From positions 1 to 64,000 of IMG/VR virus record IMGVR_UViG_3300033143_001281: a stretch of 64,000 bases of DNA. One strand, written 5' to 3'. The position numbers and the translations under genes were made by a program. The notes under the pieces are model-generated. The model searched no databases, was not told the DNA's origin, and worked only from the letters and a program-made list of their open reading frames with translations. The DNA comes from a virus. How positions within the stretch are numbered: the stretch's first letter is position 1; each line of letters begins with the position of its first letter. Below, piece by piece: positions 49,997 through 62,100 of the stretch.

Positions 49997-52981
49997 TGAA
50001 AAGAGACGAAAGGGCATCATCTATGACTCCAGAAAATTCACCTCTATTCTGGGGCACAGAAGTAATGGGTGGTATTCCTGAAGGATATGCACTAAATCCA
50101 TTACAAACAGCGGAGTTTAGAGATGTAAATCAAAATGGTAAAGATGATAGGGAAGAAGGCCTATATATAAAAAGAGATTTAATACGTAAAGAAGATTTGC
50201 CTAAAAGCAATGGTCTAAAAAAAGGTGGGGAGTTTAAACCACATTTAATGTATGATCCAAAGACTGGTAAAGCTTATGAAGCTAAAGTACCAGCTGATCA
50301 TGAAAGAATGGCTAAGATGGGATACTTGCATAAAGATGAAATGCAAGGTGGTAAAGCTCAGATGGGTTTTGAAATGTCTGAGTTAGCAAATTTTCTAAGA
50401 ACCGTAGAAGGTGATGATCTAACCCAGTATAAACAAAATTATCAAAATAGTTTTATGGCTGAAGGATATAAACCTAGCCAAGAGGAGTTTGATAGAATGG
50501 ATCAATCTACAAAAGAAATGTATGTTGAATCTTTTCCTGGTCATTATAAAATATCAGCTGATACACCAACAGCTTTAGATTTATACAAGTTAAGATATCA
50601 AAATAGTTTTATGATGCCTACACAAACTGATGGGCCTCAATACAAATATGGTGGACCAAAAGGTGAAGAAGCTTATTTAGCAAGAAGAGATGCTGCAATA
50701 AAAGCATCTATGGATAAAGCATATACAGGTAAAGAATTAAATGATGCTATTCAAAAATATGCTAAAAAAGATAATATTTATATTACAGGTAAGGACGGCA
50801 ATGTGATATATGATGGTAGAAGTAATGAATCTCCTGCTGCTAATGGAGTAGTTACAAATCCATTTTATGTAAACCCTTTAATATTTAGTTCAGGTAAAAG
50901 TTTTCAGCCGGGTAGACTTGTAAATGATATTACTGATTTATATATGGGTGTTATTGGAACAGAAGATAGTCCTGGTATAATAGGTTATGGAGGAGCAGAA
51001 GCTAACTATTTACAAAATCAAAAAGATAAATATGAAAATGCAACATTTGAATATAAAGCAGATGATTCACCAGAAAATATAGAAGCTATAAAAGCTTACA
51101 TGAAACAATATGCTTTAGAGAATCCTAATGTAGAAGATGCAATTGCTAATTTACCAAATATTAAAACTAGTGAAAGAAAAGTAGATAAAGCATTAAACTC
51201 ATTTACAGATTGGTTTAAAAATGCAGGACAAAATGTAAAACAAGGTGGTCAAGAAACATATAATGCTATCATAGATATGATACAAGGTACTAAGGGTACT
51301 AGCACAAGAACACCGGGTATAGTTCCTGATGCTCAACTTGGTAATGGTGAATTTGGTGATTTTGATGTTATGACAGAAGATAACCCATATGGTTTACCAA
51401 ATTGGATGTTTGATTTAACTGTAGATCCTGGTCAAACTAATTATATGGAAGACACAAGGGCTGTGGCAGATGCACAGTTAGCAAAAAAGTTTCCTGGTTT
51501 AGGTGATACACCTTTGCAAGAAGAACAAAATAAACAACGTGAAAATCAAGAAAGAGATGCACAATTAACTGCAGATGAATTATTTGAAAAAATAGAACCT
51601 GGTACTATGGATATAGATACCAATGAAGGATTCTTTGAAAAAGCAGAAAGATTTGGTAATAGCACAGCTGTTAGACTGGCTGATCAACTTGCAGATAGTA
51701 CAGTTAAAATTTTTAGTAATGTAAATGACATTTATGCTGATCAAGCTGTTGATGAAGCACAAGTAGATTTTTATAATACTAGAGGTGCAGATTTTGTAGC
51801 TCCAGTTGTTACTGATGCTTTATTTAAAAGAGGAAAAGGACCAGATATAAATTCAGGTATTTATGGTTCTGAGGGAGATGCAACTACAGGTTTATATTTA
51901 ACCAAGAAAGGTGGTGAACCTAGTAATGCAGGTTTTCAAGCTTTGCCAGATTATGTTCAAGATAAGATAATGAAAAGACAAAATGGTGGAGAAGAAATAT
52001 ATAACAATCCTTTTGGTGATCTAAGATCTTTTACAGATGATTTGAATCAATATCAAGATGGAAATGGTGAGATGACAAAAGATGAATTAATGAGTCAAAT
52101 AATGGATCTTAGAAGTCAAGTAGAAAAAGAGGACTCAAGGATTCAAAATTTCCAAAGTAATATTGACAAGTTATATAGAGGCTTTTTAACATCTAAAGAA
52201 GTGGATGATGAGGAACTAAGAAAAGCGCAACTAGCAGAGATATTAGGTGCTGATTCTTCCATTGATCCTGCTTTATTTAATACTATTGAAGGTGATTATG
52301 GACAGCGTGTTGTAGGATTAGATAGTATTCCAGCAGCAACTAGAAAGTGGTTACAAAGTGGGACTAATGCAGGTTATGGTTGTACAAGCTATGGTTGCGG
52401 AATATTAAGACAAGCAGGTGCAACAACTGCAGAAGGCAAACCTTTTCCAATTATATCAGGAAATAGCCAACTTAATAGTATGATTGAACGCAATGAAGGA
52501 GGTTTAGGAATGCAATTAATGGAACCTGGTTTTACTGATTTATTACCAGGTGATAGAGTTGTATCTAATTATAGTACTTCAGGTGGATCTGGTTCTGCAC
52601 ATACAATGATATTTACTGGAGATTATGATGAAAGCGGTTCTCCTATAATGATGGAAAATAGTGGTGGTAGAGTTAGAGGTGGAGTAAGTTATAGATCATT
52701 GAGTGATATTAAAGGTTATCAAGATACTAGTGATCCTGAATCAGGATTAAGAGTAACAAGATATGTGGGTCAAGCACCTGAATTACGCACTCAACTAAGA
52801 GATTTACAAAGAGAATTAGACCGTAGAAATATGGCTGATATACCTTTAAAAACTAGACCTATAGCACAGCTTTCAACTTTAACCACCTACTTTTCAAAAA
52901 AGCGGTGGTGAAACAATAAATGTTGATGCTACAATGTTAGCTAAATTAATTGCAGCAGGAGCTGATATAGAAATGTTATAA
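49996..52981 (+). CDS. Large virion cargo protein with cysteine-peptidase-like C-terminus; apparent frameshift near 52891
   Basis: The uninterrupted frame runs 971 codons to TGA 52909-52911. A +1 shift in the TTTTCAAAAAA tract (52891-52901) opens the proper end GGETINVDATML then LIAAGADIEML, stopping at 52981, two bases before the next start codon. The N-terminal part has MYDPKTGKAYEAKVPADHER MAKMGY, typical of this block. Near 790-870, NAGYGCTSYGCGIL, LLPGDRVVS and GSAHTMIFTGDYDE look like an NlpC/P60- or CHAP-type cysteine peptidase (Cys near 795-800, His near 868), so it may cut peptidoglycan during DNA entry. Confidence 0.72.
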
Positions 52982-52983
52982 TT

Positions 52984-55827
52984 ATGGCAAAAATTAAAAT
53001 AAATAAATTACCAAAAGGATTTAAACTTGTTGATGGTAAAGTTGTAGAAGAAAAAGTCATGCGAAATGGTGGAGACATTTATTCTACAGGTGATCAAGCT
53101 GATTATGGTTTAGTTACAACACCTCAAGAGTATTATGGGCAAACAATGTTTAATAATACAGATGACCAATCTACAAGATATAGTTTATCTGGAGTACCAC
53201 GTGAAGATGCAAACATTGAAGCAGAAGGTGGTGAGACAGTGCTTACTGATTTAAATGATGATGGTAATTTTGGTTTATATAATATTACTGGTCCAAGACA
53301 TTCACAAGGTGGTGTGCCAATGTTTTTACCAGAACAATCTTTTATTTTTTCAGATACACCTAAATTAAAATTTACAAAAGATGAGATGTCAGAATTTGGA
53401 ATGGGTGGTTCTAAGAAAACACCCGCTAAAATTTCTAAGAATTTTGGTTTGAATAATTATTATGCTGAATTAGACTCACAATATGCTGATGAAATATCAG
53501 CTGTTAGTGCAGAACTTATGTTAAAAAAGAACATGGAAGACCTTTCAAAATTAGCTTACATGCAAGAAGCAAAAAAGAATTTTGAAGATGGTGTACCATT
53601 AGCAGCACATCCATTTTTATTATCTGAAAATATTGATCCATTACAGTTTACAGCTCAAGTAGAAGATATAACACAGCAACAAGCAAGACAAAATGCTATT
53701 GCTCAATTATCTCCAGGTCAACAAGAACAATTATTTTTAGTTCAACAAATGTTGCAACAACAACAAAATCAAGTTGATGCAGCACAGGCTCCTGATCCTT
53801 CACAATTTGCAAACCAAATGCAAATGGCTAATGCAGATAACGATATGTTAAGCATGGCTGAATATGGTTATGAAATGAGAGAGTTTTTGGATAAAGCTCA
53901 AAGAGGTACTGAAATTGTATATAATAGAATGGAGGATGGAGACTATGGTATACCTAGAAAGGCTGAAGCAACTGAAGGTATGTATTATGTAAATGCTATA
54001 CCGGGCAGTGAAGATTTTGGTAAGGGTTATATATTTAAAGATGGTAATTATGTACATGTTGAAACAGTTGCATTTGATGAAGACTTTAATATAATAAATA
54101 GAGTACCTGCTGAAGAAACCGTTACTGATACTGAAGCTATTGATATTGTTGGTTCAGGAAATACTGAAGTTGTAGAAACAGAAGAAGAAACTACAAATAC
54201 TAATTCAGAATTTAATCCTTTCCCAATAGGATCTGAAAACTATATAGAAATTGAAAATCTTAAAAAAGAAGGTTATACATTTTCTATTGTAAGAGATGGA
54301 CCTGAAAAAGGAAGACTTAGAGCATACAGACCAAGAAAGTCTAGATTTGATGCGCAGGGTGACAGAGAAATAGCTCAATATGAAACAACAGGTAGTGGAG
54401 GTGATATAAATGTATATGATGACAATGTAAGTTCACAAGGAGATGTATTAAGAAATTCTTCTATAGCAAATGAAAGATATGGTAGATTAGCTGGTGTAAG
54501 ACCTGAGACACAAGGTTTTGCTGGTGGTGATTTTGCATTTGGTACTAAAGAAATTGAATCACAAGAATCACAACAAGCATTTGAAAGAATGTGGAGTGAT
54601 GTTTTAGATGATATAGAAGGTTGGGATTATAGAAGACCAGCATTTAAAAATGAAGAAGATAAAGCAAAGTATTTAAGAACAAAAGACAAAAGTCTTTTTG
54701 ATCCTGAGTGGTTAGGACAATGGAAACAATTTCAAATAAAATCTGAAGAATTAAGAAAAGCAGATGCTAAAAGATTAGGTATTCCATATGTACCATATTA
54801 CAAAAATCCAGGTGATGAAGGATACAGAACAGGAGATGGTCCTGATGGTATTCCTGGTTTAAATACCTATAATACACCAAGGTTTGACGTAGATGTACAA
54901 ACAGAAGATGAAAGATTTTTTGATTTACCAAAAAAGAAAGAAAAAATTGAAATAACTGATATAGAAGAAGCAGAAGGACCAGTTAAAAGGTATTGGGCAC
55001 AGGATATGAATAATATGACTGCTCTTGGTTTAATGAAAGATGAGTTATTTTTACCTTGGTCACCTAAGTTAGAAGAACAAAAAATTGATTATGTTTTAGA
55101 TGATTATACAGGAAGAGTAAATGCAATAATGGGAGCACAGAATGTTATGTCTGGAGCTTTAGGGGCATATGGTCCACAGGCTATTGCAAGAAGTAATATT
55201 CAAGGTAAGTCACTAAATGAAATAGGTAAAGCTATACAAACAACAAACACTAATAATGTTAATACAATGAACCGTGTTGCTGCAGCTCAAGCTTCTATGG
55301 ATAATAGAATTGATGCAGGTAATGTAGGTATAGAAAGACAGCTTTATGATGATACACAAGCATCATTACAACAAAAACAAAATTTTGATAATGCAAAAAT
55401 TGCTAAGGCAAATGAGTTATGGAATACAGCAATAACAAATGCATCTAATACATATAATATGAATACTATGTATGATGAGTTTAACATTCGTCCAGATTGG
55501 GGTGGAGATGTTATATTTACTGATATTGGAAGAAAACCATATAAGGATACTTCACAAAATAAACAAGAAGCTTTCTTAGATGCATATACTAAGCTTAGAA
55601 AAAATTTACCAGCAGATCAAAAAATAACACCTGAGTTATTGAATATGTACATGCAATTAGGAAATAGTGGTGGTTATACACCTAGTACACAAGGAAAAGC
55701 TGTATTACAACAAAGGGGTTTGACAGGTTACACGGGTAGTAATGTACCGCTTGGAAAAAAAGGAACAGAAATAAAAGATTTACCAAATGCATTTCCCAAT
55801 TTTACAGTAGGTAAGATGGGTGTATAA
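52984..55827 (+). CDS. Large virion cargo protein, 947 residues
   Basis: The N-terminal 200 residues carry the element AEGGETVLTDLNDDGNFGLY followed by RHSQGGVPMFLPEQSFIFSD, which I recognise from crAss-like phages and which probably forms a structural module. Then comes a helical Gln-rich stretch (ITQQQARQNAIAQLSPGQQE), an acidic linker near 380-410, and a C-terminal part with LPWSPKLEEQKIDYVLDDYT and NVMSGALGAYGPQAIARSNI. There is no enzyme motif I can identify. Cargo proteins of this kind are packed in the virion and injected with the DNA. Confidence 0.72.
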   Translation: MAKIKINKLPKGFKLVDGKVVEEKVMRNGGDIYSTGDQADYGLVTTPQEYYGQTMFNNTDDQSTRYSLSGVPREDANIEAEGGETVLTDLNDDGNFGLYNITGPRHSQGGVPMFLPEQSFIFSDTPKLKFTKDEMSEFGMGGSKKTPAKISKNFGLNNYYAELDSQYADEISAVSAELMLKKNMEDLSKLAYMQEAKKNFEDGVPLAAHPFLLSENIDPLQFTAQVEDITQQQARQNAIAQLSPGQQEQLFLVQQMLQQQQNQVDAAQAPDPSQFANQMQMANADNDMLSMAEYGYEMREFLDKAQRGTEIVYNRMEDGDYGIPRKAEATEGMYYVNAIPGSEDFGKGYIFKDGNYVHVETVAFDEDFNIINRVPAEETVTDTEAIDIVGSGNTEVVETEEETTNTNSEFNPFPIGSENYIEIENLKKEGYTFSIVRDGPEKGRLRAYRPRKSRFDAQGDREIAQYETTGSGGDINVYDDNVSSQGDVLRNSSIANERYGRLAGVRPETQGFAGGDFAFGTKEIESQESQQAFERMWSDVLDDIEGWDYRRPAFKNEEDKAKYLRTKDKSLFDPEWLGQWKQFQIKSEELRKADAKRLGIPYVPYYKNPGDEGYRTGDGPDGIPGLNTYNTPRFDVDVQTEDERFFDLPKKKEKIEITDIEEAEGPVKRYWAQDMNNMTALGLMKDELFLPWSPKLEEQKIDYVLDDYTGRVNAIMGAQNVMSGALGAYGPQAIARSNIQGKSLNEIGKAIQTTNTNNVNTMNRVAAAQASMDNRIDAGNVGIERQLYDDTQASLQQKQNFDNAKIAKANELWNTAITNASNTYNMNTMYDEFNIRPDWGGDVIFTDIGRKPYKDTSQNKQEAFLDAYTKLRKNLPADQKITPELLNMYMQLGNSGGYTPSTQGKAVLQQRGLTGYTGSNVPLGKKGTEIKDLPNAFPNFTVGKMGV

Positions 55828-55886
55828 ACTTAAACAGTTTATGCTCAATGCTTTGTAAACTTATTAAATTATATTAATTTTGAATT

Positions 55887-58800
55887 ATGGCAACATATAT
55901 TAAAGGATCAGAATCTTTCTTACCGGATATTAAACCATTTACACCGGATTATAAATTTTTGTCTGCTGTTTTGCAAACAAGAACAGATAAGTATGATGCT
56001 AACTTTAAAGCAACTAATGATCTATATAATAAAGTTGTTTATGCAGATTTATCAAGAGAAGACACAAAAGAAAGAAGAGATCAATACGCAGACTTAATAA
56101 GTCCTCAGATAGAAAAAATATCTGGAATGGATTTATCTTTGGCACAAAATGCTGATGCAGCACGTAGTGTTTTTGCACCATTTTATGATGATGATTTAAC
56201 TGTAAAAGATATTGTTTTTACATCTCAATATAGAGATGAAATGGCTTATGCGGATAGGTTAGCTGAGAGTTCAAATAAAGAAATGAATGAAAGATATTGG
56301 GAAACTGGTAGAAGAGGTTTACAATATAGAATGGATGATTTTATTAATGGATCTGCAGATCAAGCACTCCAAGCTAGTTTGCCTAAATACATAGAAGATG
56401 CTGATTTATATCAATTAGCTACAGATTATTTAGAATCTATGGAACCACCTTTGAGTGTTAAGATAGATCATTATGGAGAAAATGCTGATGGTACAGCAAA
56501 CACTGATTGGATTATTACTGAAAAAAATGGAAGATTGGTAACTGGTCAAGCACTACAAGCTGTACAAAATGCATTACTAAATAATCCTAAAGTACAAGCT
56601 GCATATCAAGAAGATGCATTTGTAAAAAGTAGAGATTTTGCTGCTCAAGGTATGCAAGCAGGACAATTTTCTTCTGTAGAACAAGGTCAAAATGCTTGGG
56701 CAACTGAACAGATAAATATTATAAATAAACTTAATGATTCAGAAATAGAAGAAGCATCACAAAAGAATGATCAAGCTCAAAGAGTAAATTTATATTGGCA
56801 AGACTATAAAAATAAAAATGGTATTATACCTGGTTCTGATATGGATGAAGCAATGAAAGAGCACGAAAGCATTGCAGAAGCAACACAGAAAGCATTAGAT
56901 GCTAAATTAAATATTAAACGTATAGGTGCAGCTCCTAAAAAAAGTATACAGGGTAATTTAAATAAAGCATACAATATGCTTATGAATTACAATATTGCTA
57001 GAGATATGAAAGCAGCTGCTGTAAATTATGGAGCCAGAGACCAAGAATACACAATGCGTGTTAATGAGATTGCTTTATTTGAAAAGAAGAAAAAGTGGGA
57101 TTTAGTAATGGAAAGAACTAGAGCTAGTAATAACATGGCTTTACAAAGACTTAAAAATAAAAATGCTAGAGACTTAGCAATTGAGAAAGGAGAAATAGTT
57201 GATAATTCTGGTAATCCAAATTCATTACAAAATAAATTAAAAAGAAGAGGTATAACTTTTAATGACCCTAATACATTTACAGCAAAAACTGATAAAGATG
57301 GAGATGTTACTAGTAATGTAGATGTACCAGCTATGAATAGCGAAAGGTTTATTGAACTTGATAATAAAGTTTTTGAGCGTCAAGTAGATGCAATCCTAGA
57401 TATGAAAAAAACTTTATACCCTGATGGTAATACACCAGCAAGAAATCAGACTTACAAGTTTGAGTACGAAGGTGCTATAATAGAAGGGACTGTAGAATCA
57501 ATAAAGAAAAAGTTATTAGAAACAGTAAAAACTGAAGGAGATGAAGGTGGACCTACCGAATATGTTAATAGAGGTCTTGTAGCTTCTTTGTATGAAAAAG
57601 AAAGTGAATTATTTTTAAACAACCCAGAAGTAACAAAAAATATTAACCCTAATGCAACTGCTGATCCTAATATACGTGGTCAATATGATGATCTTTATGA
57701 TAGAATAGCGGGACCTAACAATAGCATTAATACTCAAATTGCTGGTTTACAAGCTGCTTATGGTAAAGTAAATGAATTAACTTTTAATGCTGGAGAACTT
57801 ACTTATAAAGCATTACATGATATAAATAGTGGTTATGCTGGTGGATACAGCAAAGATGCATCAGATTTACAAAAGGCAGGATGGCCATCAATTTTTGATG
57901 AGAATGGTGTATTGTTAAATAAAGATGAATATAGAAAACTAGTTGTAGCTGGCATTGAGAAAGGTGAGATAACAAACCCAAATATATCTGGCTGGGATAG
58001 TGGCACTAACAACAAAGATTATAAAGCATTCCGTACTTATAGCAGAAGTGAAATGGATAATTTATATGGTTATGATCGTAATAATGCTTATGCTCAAGAA
58101 GTAAGAAAAAAGTATAGGAGTTTGATAGGTGGTGTTAATGAAGTACAAATGGCGGCTGTTAACAATGATCTAAATGCTTATTATGACATGCAGTACAATG
58201 CATTAAATAATGCTTTAACAGGTAAAAAAGGAAACATACCAACAGCATCTTTAAATACTGTGTTAGAAGGTGGTGATTATAATGTTGGAGATTTAATGAT
58301 GAATCCAAGTTATAAATATTCTGTTAATCCATTAACTCCTAATATTGAAGCTGAAACAGAAGTTGGTAACTTTTTGGATCAAATGGATCATTTAAATACT
58401 ACAGGTAAAGGTTATGGTATTGTAGCAGGTGATATAGACGGATTAGATTCTGATGAATTATTATCTCAACAAGCTGTTGCACAAAAAGTGCATAATTTAT
58501 ATATGGAAGATTTACAAAGTTGGTACAATAATCCAAAAAGATCTAATGCTGACAAGACTGCTCCAATAGCAACATATACTTATAATCCTGTTTATGGCAG
58601 GTCAGAAGATGGTAGAAAAACTACAGCAGCAGCTCAATGGTTATATAGCCCAGAGTGGTTAGCTTCTAAAGTTGTAGGTGGTAGTGATGTTAGCGACCAA
58701 TATGGAGCATTAACAACAGATGATATTAAATTATTAAGTGATGCGGGTCAAAATGGAGAATCAGGAATTACTATAATTTATGATCAAAAAGATGATATAA

Positions 58801-59165
58801 ATCCAAATTCAAATGAGAATTTTTATGTTTCTAAAATAAATAGTGCAATTCTTCAAAATGGTAAAGGTTATGCAGAATATTCATTACCAGATGGCATTGG
58901 TAATACTGTAGATTTTAGAGTAGTTAAAGATGGATCATTAGATTATAGATTAAATTATACTTTACAGACTTATGTCCCATACAATCCTACTACAGAAAGT
59001 GGTGGTAGTTATATAACAGAAACTCAAACTCAACCTATTGATATGTCCTATGGTATAAGAAAGCTTGATGAACAAGTATTTAATTTTTATGATTGGGCTA
59101 AGTCAAGAAGAGAAGAAAATAGATTGGCTCACAAAAGAGATCAAGAACAGTACGGAATAAAATAA
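55887..59165 (+). CDS. Large virion cargo protein, 1092 residues
   Basis: The protein starts GSESFLPDIKPFTPDYKFLS AVLQTRTDKYDANFKATNDL, then NKVVYADLSREDTKERRDQY ADLISPQIEK, an opening conserved in the cargo proteins of crAss-like phages. The rest is helical (IINKLNDSEIEEASQKNDQA; KKKWDLVMERTRASNNMALQ) with an acidic, flexible second half, and ends in a charged helix. No membrane segment or catalytic motif is seen. It follows the 947-residue gene after a 59-base gap and is 7 bases ahead of the giant terminal gene. Confidence 0.72.
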   Translation: MATYIKGSESFLPDIKPFTPDYKFLSAVLQTRTDKYDANFKATNDLYNKVVYADLSREDTKERRDQYADLISPQIEKISGMDLSLAQNADAARSVFAPFYDDDLTVKDIVFTSQYRDEMAYADRLAESSNKEMNERYWETGRRGLQYRMDDFINGSADQALQASLPKYIEDADLYQLATDYLESMEPPLSVKIDHYGENADGTANTDWIITEKNGRLVTGQALQAVQNALLNNPKVQAAYQEDAFVKSRDFAAQGMQAGQFSSVEQGQNAWATEQINIINKLNDSEIEEASQKNDQAQRVNLYWQDYKNKNGIIPGSDMDEAMKEHESIAEATQKALDAKLNIKRIGAAPKKSIQGNLNKAYNMLMNYNIARDMKAAAVNYGARDQEYTMRVNEIALFEKKKKWDLVMERTRASNNMALQRLKNKNARDLAIEKGEIVDNSGNPNSLQNKLKRRGITFNDPNTFTAKTDKDGDVTSNVDVPAMNSERFIELDNKVFERQVDAILDMKKTLYPDGNTPARNQTYKFEYEGAIIEGTVESIKKKLLETVKTEGDEGGPTEYVNRGLVASLYEKESELFLNNPEVTKNINPNATADPNIRGQYDDLYDRIAGPNNSINTQIAGLQAAYGKVNELTFNAGELTYKALHDINSGYAGGYSKDASDLQKAGWPSIFDENGVLLNKDEYRKLVVAGIEKGEITNPNISGWDSGTNNKDYKAFRTYSRSEMDNLYGYDRNNAYAQEVRKKYRSLIGGVNEVQMAAVNNDLNAYYDMQYNALNNALTGKKGNIPTASLNTVLEGGDYNVGDLMMNPSYKYSVNPLTPNIEAETEVGNFLDQMDHLNTTGKGYGIVAGDIDGLDSDELLSQQAVAQKVHNLYMEDLQSWYNNPKRSNADKTAPIATYTYNPVYGRSEDGRKTTAAAQWLYSPEWLASKVVGGSDVSDQYGALTTDDIKLLSDAGQNGESGITIIYDQKDDINPNSNENFYVSKINSAILQNGKGYAEYSLPDGIGNTVDFRVVKDGSLDYRLNYTLQTYVPYNPTTESGGSYITETQTQPIDMSYGIRKLDEQVFNFYDWAKSRREENRLAHKRDQEQYGIK

Positions 59166-59172
59166 AATATAA

Positions 59173-62100
59173 ATGGAGGATCAGTCTAACAAACCTTTAG
59201 CAAACACCATAGCTAATAATCAAAGAACTTCTAGTGTTATTCCACCAGGAGAATTTAATTTTATACCTATAGAGGAAATGTTTGAAACACCAGAAACAGA
59301 TCTGGCAAACGTTATTGCAACAGATCCTGGTGCTATAGCTCAAGTAGATAGGTATAAAGCAGACATAGATAAATATGGTATACCTGCAATGGCAAGTTTA
59401 GGTACGGTTAGTCCATCTTTAGCAACAGGTAAATATAATCCAGTTGCTCAACAAAATCCCTCACAAGCTGCTTATCAAGAAGTTAAAAATATATTAACTG
59501 CTAAAAAAGACGGTCCCGGTGGTCAACGTGTTGCACCCAGATATGCAAGTATTAGACAAAGCAATTTCTTAAGATACTATGAACATCCAGAATTTGCTGA
59601 TTTAGGTTTTACACCATATGCAAATATGGAAGAGTTCTATAATGCTAATTCTACAATATGGGATGATATGAGTAGAATGAGTGGTCAATTTGCAAGTCTT
59701 GCTGGATCAGGTTTTAATAGTGTATATAGATCTTATGGTGATATGTTTGGTGACGGAAGTTATTTATCACAACCAGATTTAGAATCAGCTTTTGAATTTG
59801 AAGATGCAATGGCCATTGGTAATTCTAGTAGAGGTGGTGCATTAGGTTTTACAAATAATCTTTTATTAAATAGTGCATATACATTTGGTATTATTGGATC
59901 TATTGCAGTAGAAGAATTAATATTAGCAGGTGCTGCAGCAGCACAAGGTTTTCTTAATCCAGCATCTGATGCATTATTAGCAAGTAGATCAGTTGCAAAC
60001 GTCAAACGTGCAGGTGATGCTATTAGTGGTTTATTTGATATGAAAAAAATGGCAGATGCTACACGTAATGCAATGAAAACATTAAGTGAGATAGATACTG
60101 CTAGAGATTTTTGGGCTGCAACACAAGGTACAAGAAAAGTTTTAGGTCAAGCCTTTACACCTAATACAATGTATGCTTTAAAGAATTTTAAGAGTACAAA
60201 AAATGCAACTCAAAATGCTGTTAACTTAGCAAAAATGAAAGCTGGTTTTGGTGGCTTTTATAGAGATTTTAGAGCTGTCAATTTAGCTTTAGCTGAAAGT
60301 AAACTAGAAGGTGGTATGGTTTACAATGAGCTTATAAGAGAAGGTGTGAATATGGCACAAGCCAAAAGTGGTGTAACTGTAACTCCTGAAGAATTTGCTA
60401 GTATACAATCAAAAGCATCAGAGGGTGCGTTTTATACAACTATGGCAAATGCACCTATTATATATGCCAGTAACTGGTTTGTTTTAGGAAATGCCATGGG
60501 CGGATTCAATAGAAGCCTGGGTAGAGTTTTTGGAGAAACTTTTGAAAAAGGATTGAATGGTAGACTTTTTAAAGGTAAAGGAGTAAAAGATGCAGCAACG
60601 GGAAAAGTAAAAAATGTTTTTAAAGATGCTGGTACAGGTCTAGGAGGCTGGTGGACAAAAGTCAGAGCGGGTGGAGTAAAGGGTAATACCGGCAGGGCAT
60701 TAGCAGCTAGTGCTAGATATTTTGCTGCAAACATTGCAGAAGGTATACAAGAAGTTGCACAAGAAGCTGTTTCAGCAGGAACTAAAGGTTACTATACTGC
60801 CCTATTAGATGATCCGTTGGCAGGTGGTGTAGCATTAAGAAATCAATATATTGCTTCTGGAATGTCTAGCCAGTTTAGTGGTCAAGGAGCAGAAACTTTT
60901 TTATCTGGTTTTTTAATGGGTGGTATTGTACAAGGACCACAGAAATTATTTTTTCAAGGTATACCTGCTTTATATCAAAGAATAAGTGATCCTAAAGCTT
61001 ATAAAGAGTATCAAGAAATTAAAGATAAGTATGTTAAAGATTTAGTCACTGTGCATAATGAAGCATGGAACGCACAGGCTGATGATCCAGGATCAGTGTT
61101 TGATCCTCAAAAATTAAATTTCTTTTTTCAAAAACAGGCTGCTGCTGAAATGAAAAAGAATGTATTTAATCAAGATAGATTTGGATTTCAAGATGAAAAA
61201 GATGGAGCTAAGTTTCATCAGATGTATACTATTTTTAGAACTGGCACATCAGAACTGTTTAAAAATCAATTGAGAGATTATTTAAAAATGACTGATGCAG
61301 AATTAGCACAGGCGTTTCCATCTAGTAAAGCTGATGTAAAGAGTGGAAAGATAAGATCAAGATTAGAAAAATTTATTACACAAATAGATAAGGCAGAAGC
61401 TGATTACATTAGAAGAAAAGATGATAATAAAAATCCTTTTGATCCAAGCCAGTTTAATAAAGAGACAGAAAAAAGACAGTATATACAAGAAGTTTTAAAA
61501 AGTCAAGCATGGGAGCATGCTAATTACTTGTATATGTTTACTGAAAATGGATTTCAACGTGCTCTAGAAAGAGCTAATAGTATATATACTGAATTAGCTA
61601 ATGATCCTTTGTTTGATGGTATGGCTGCTAGTGATGTGACTGTATTATTAGATCCTGATTCTATAAGTAATGAATTATTTTTACTATCAAAAGATATATT
61701 AGTTTTAGATGATTCAACAGAACAAGGTAAGAAAGATAAAAAAAGATTAGAAGGTAAATTAGAAAGACTAAAAGAGATTCAAAAAGTTTTATCTGATAAA
61801 AATCTACTTAACAATGATGGTACTTTTGATAAAAGAAAACTGGGTAGCAAACTTTTACCTGTGTTTGAAAAGTACATAAAGTATTTAGCAAATAGCAAAA
61901 ATACATTTGCTGATAAGTCTAAAATAAAAGAAGCACTAAAAAAAATGATAGATTATGGTGCACTTAAAGGTAGAGCAAGAGTATATGATAAAGCAATTGA
62001 GTACTTAGCTAATCCAGAAAGATTTAATGAGATTGTTAATAGACAAATAGAAGTTAATAAAAATATATATAGAAGTTTATCTTCTAATTTTGAAAAACAA

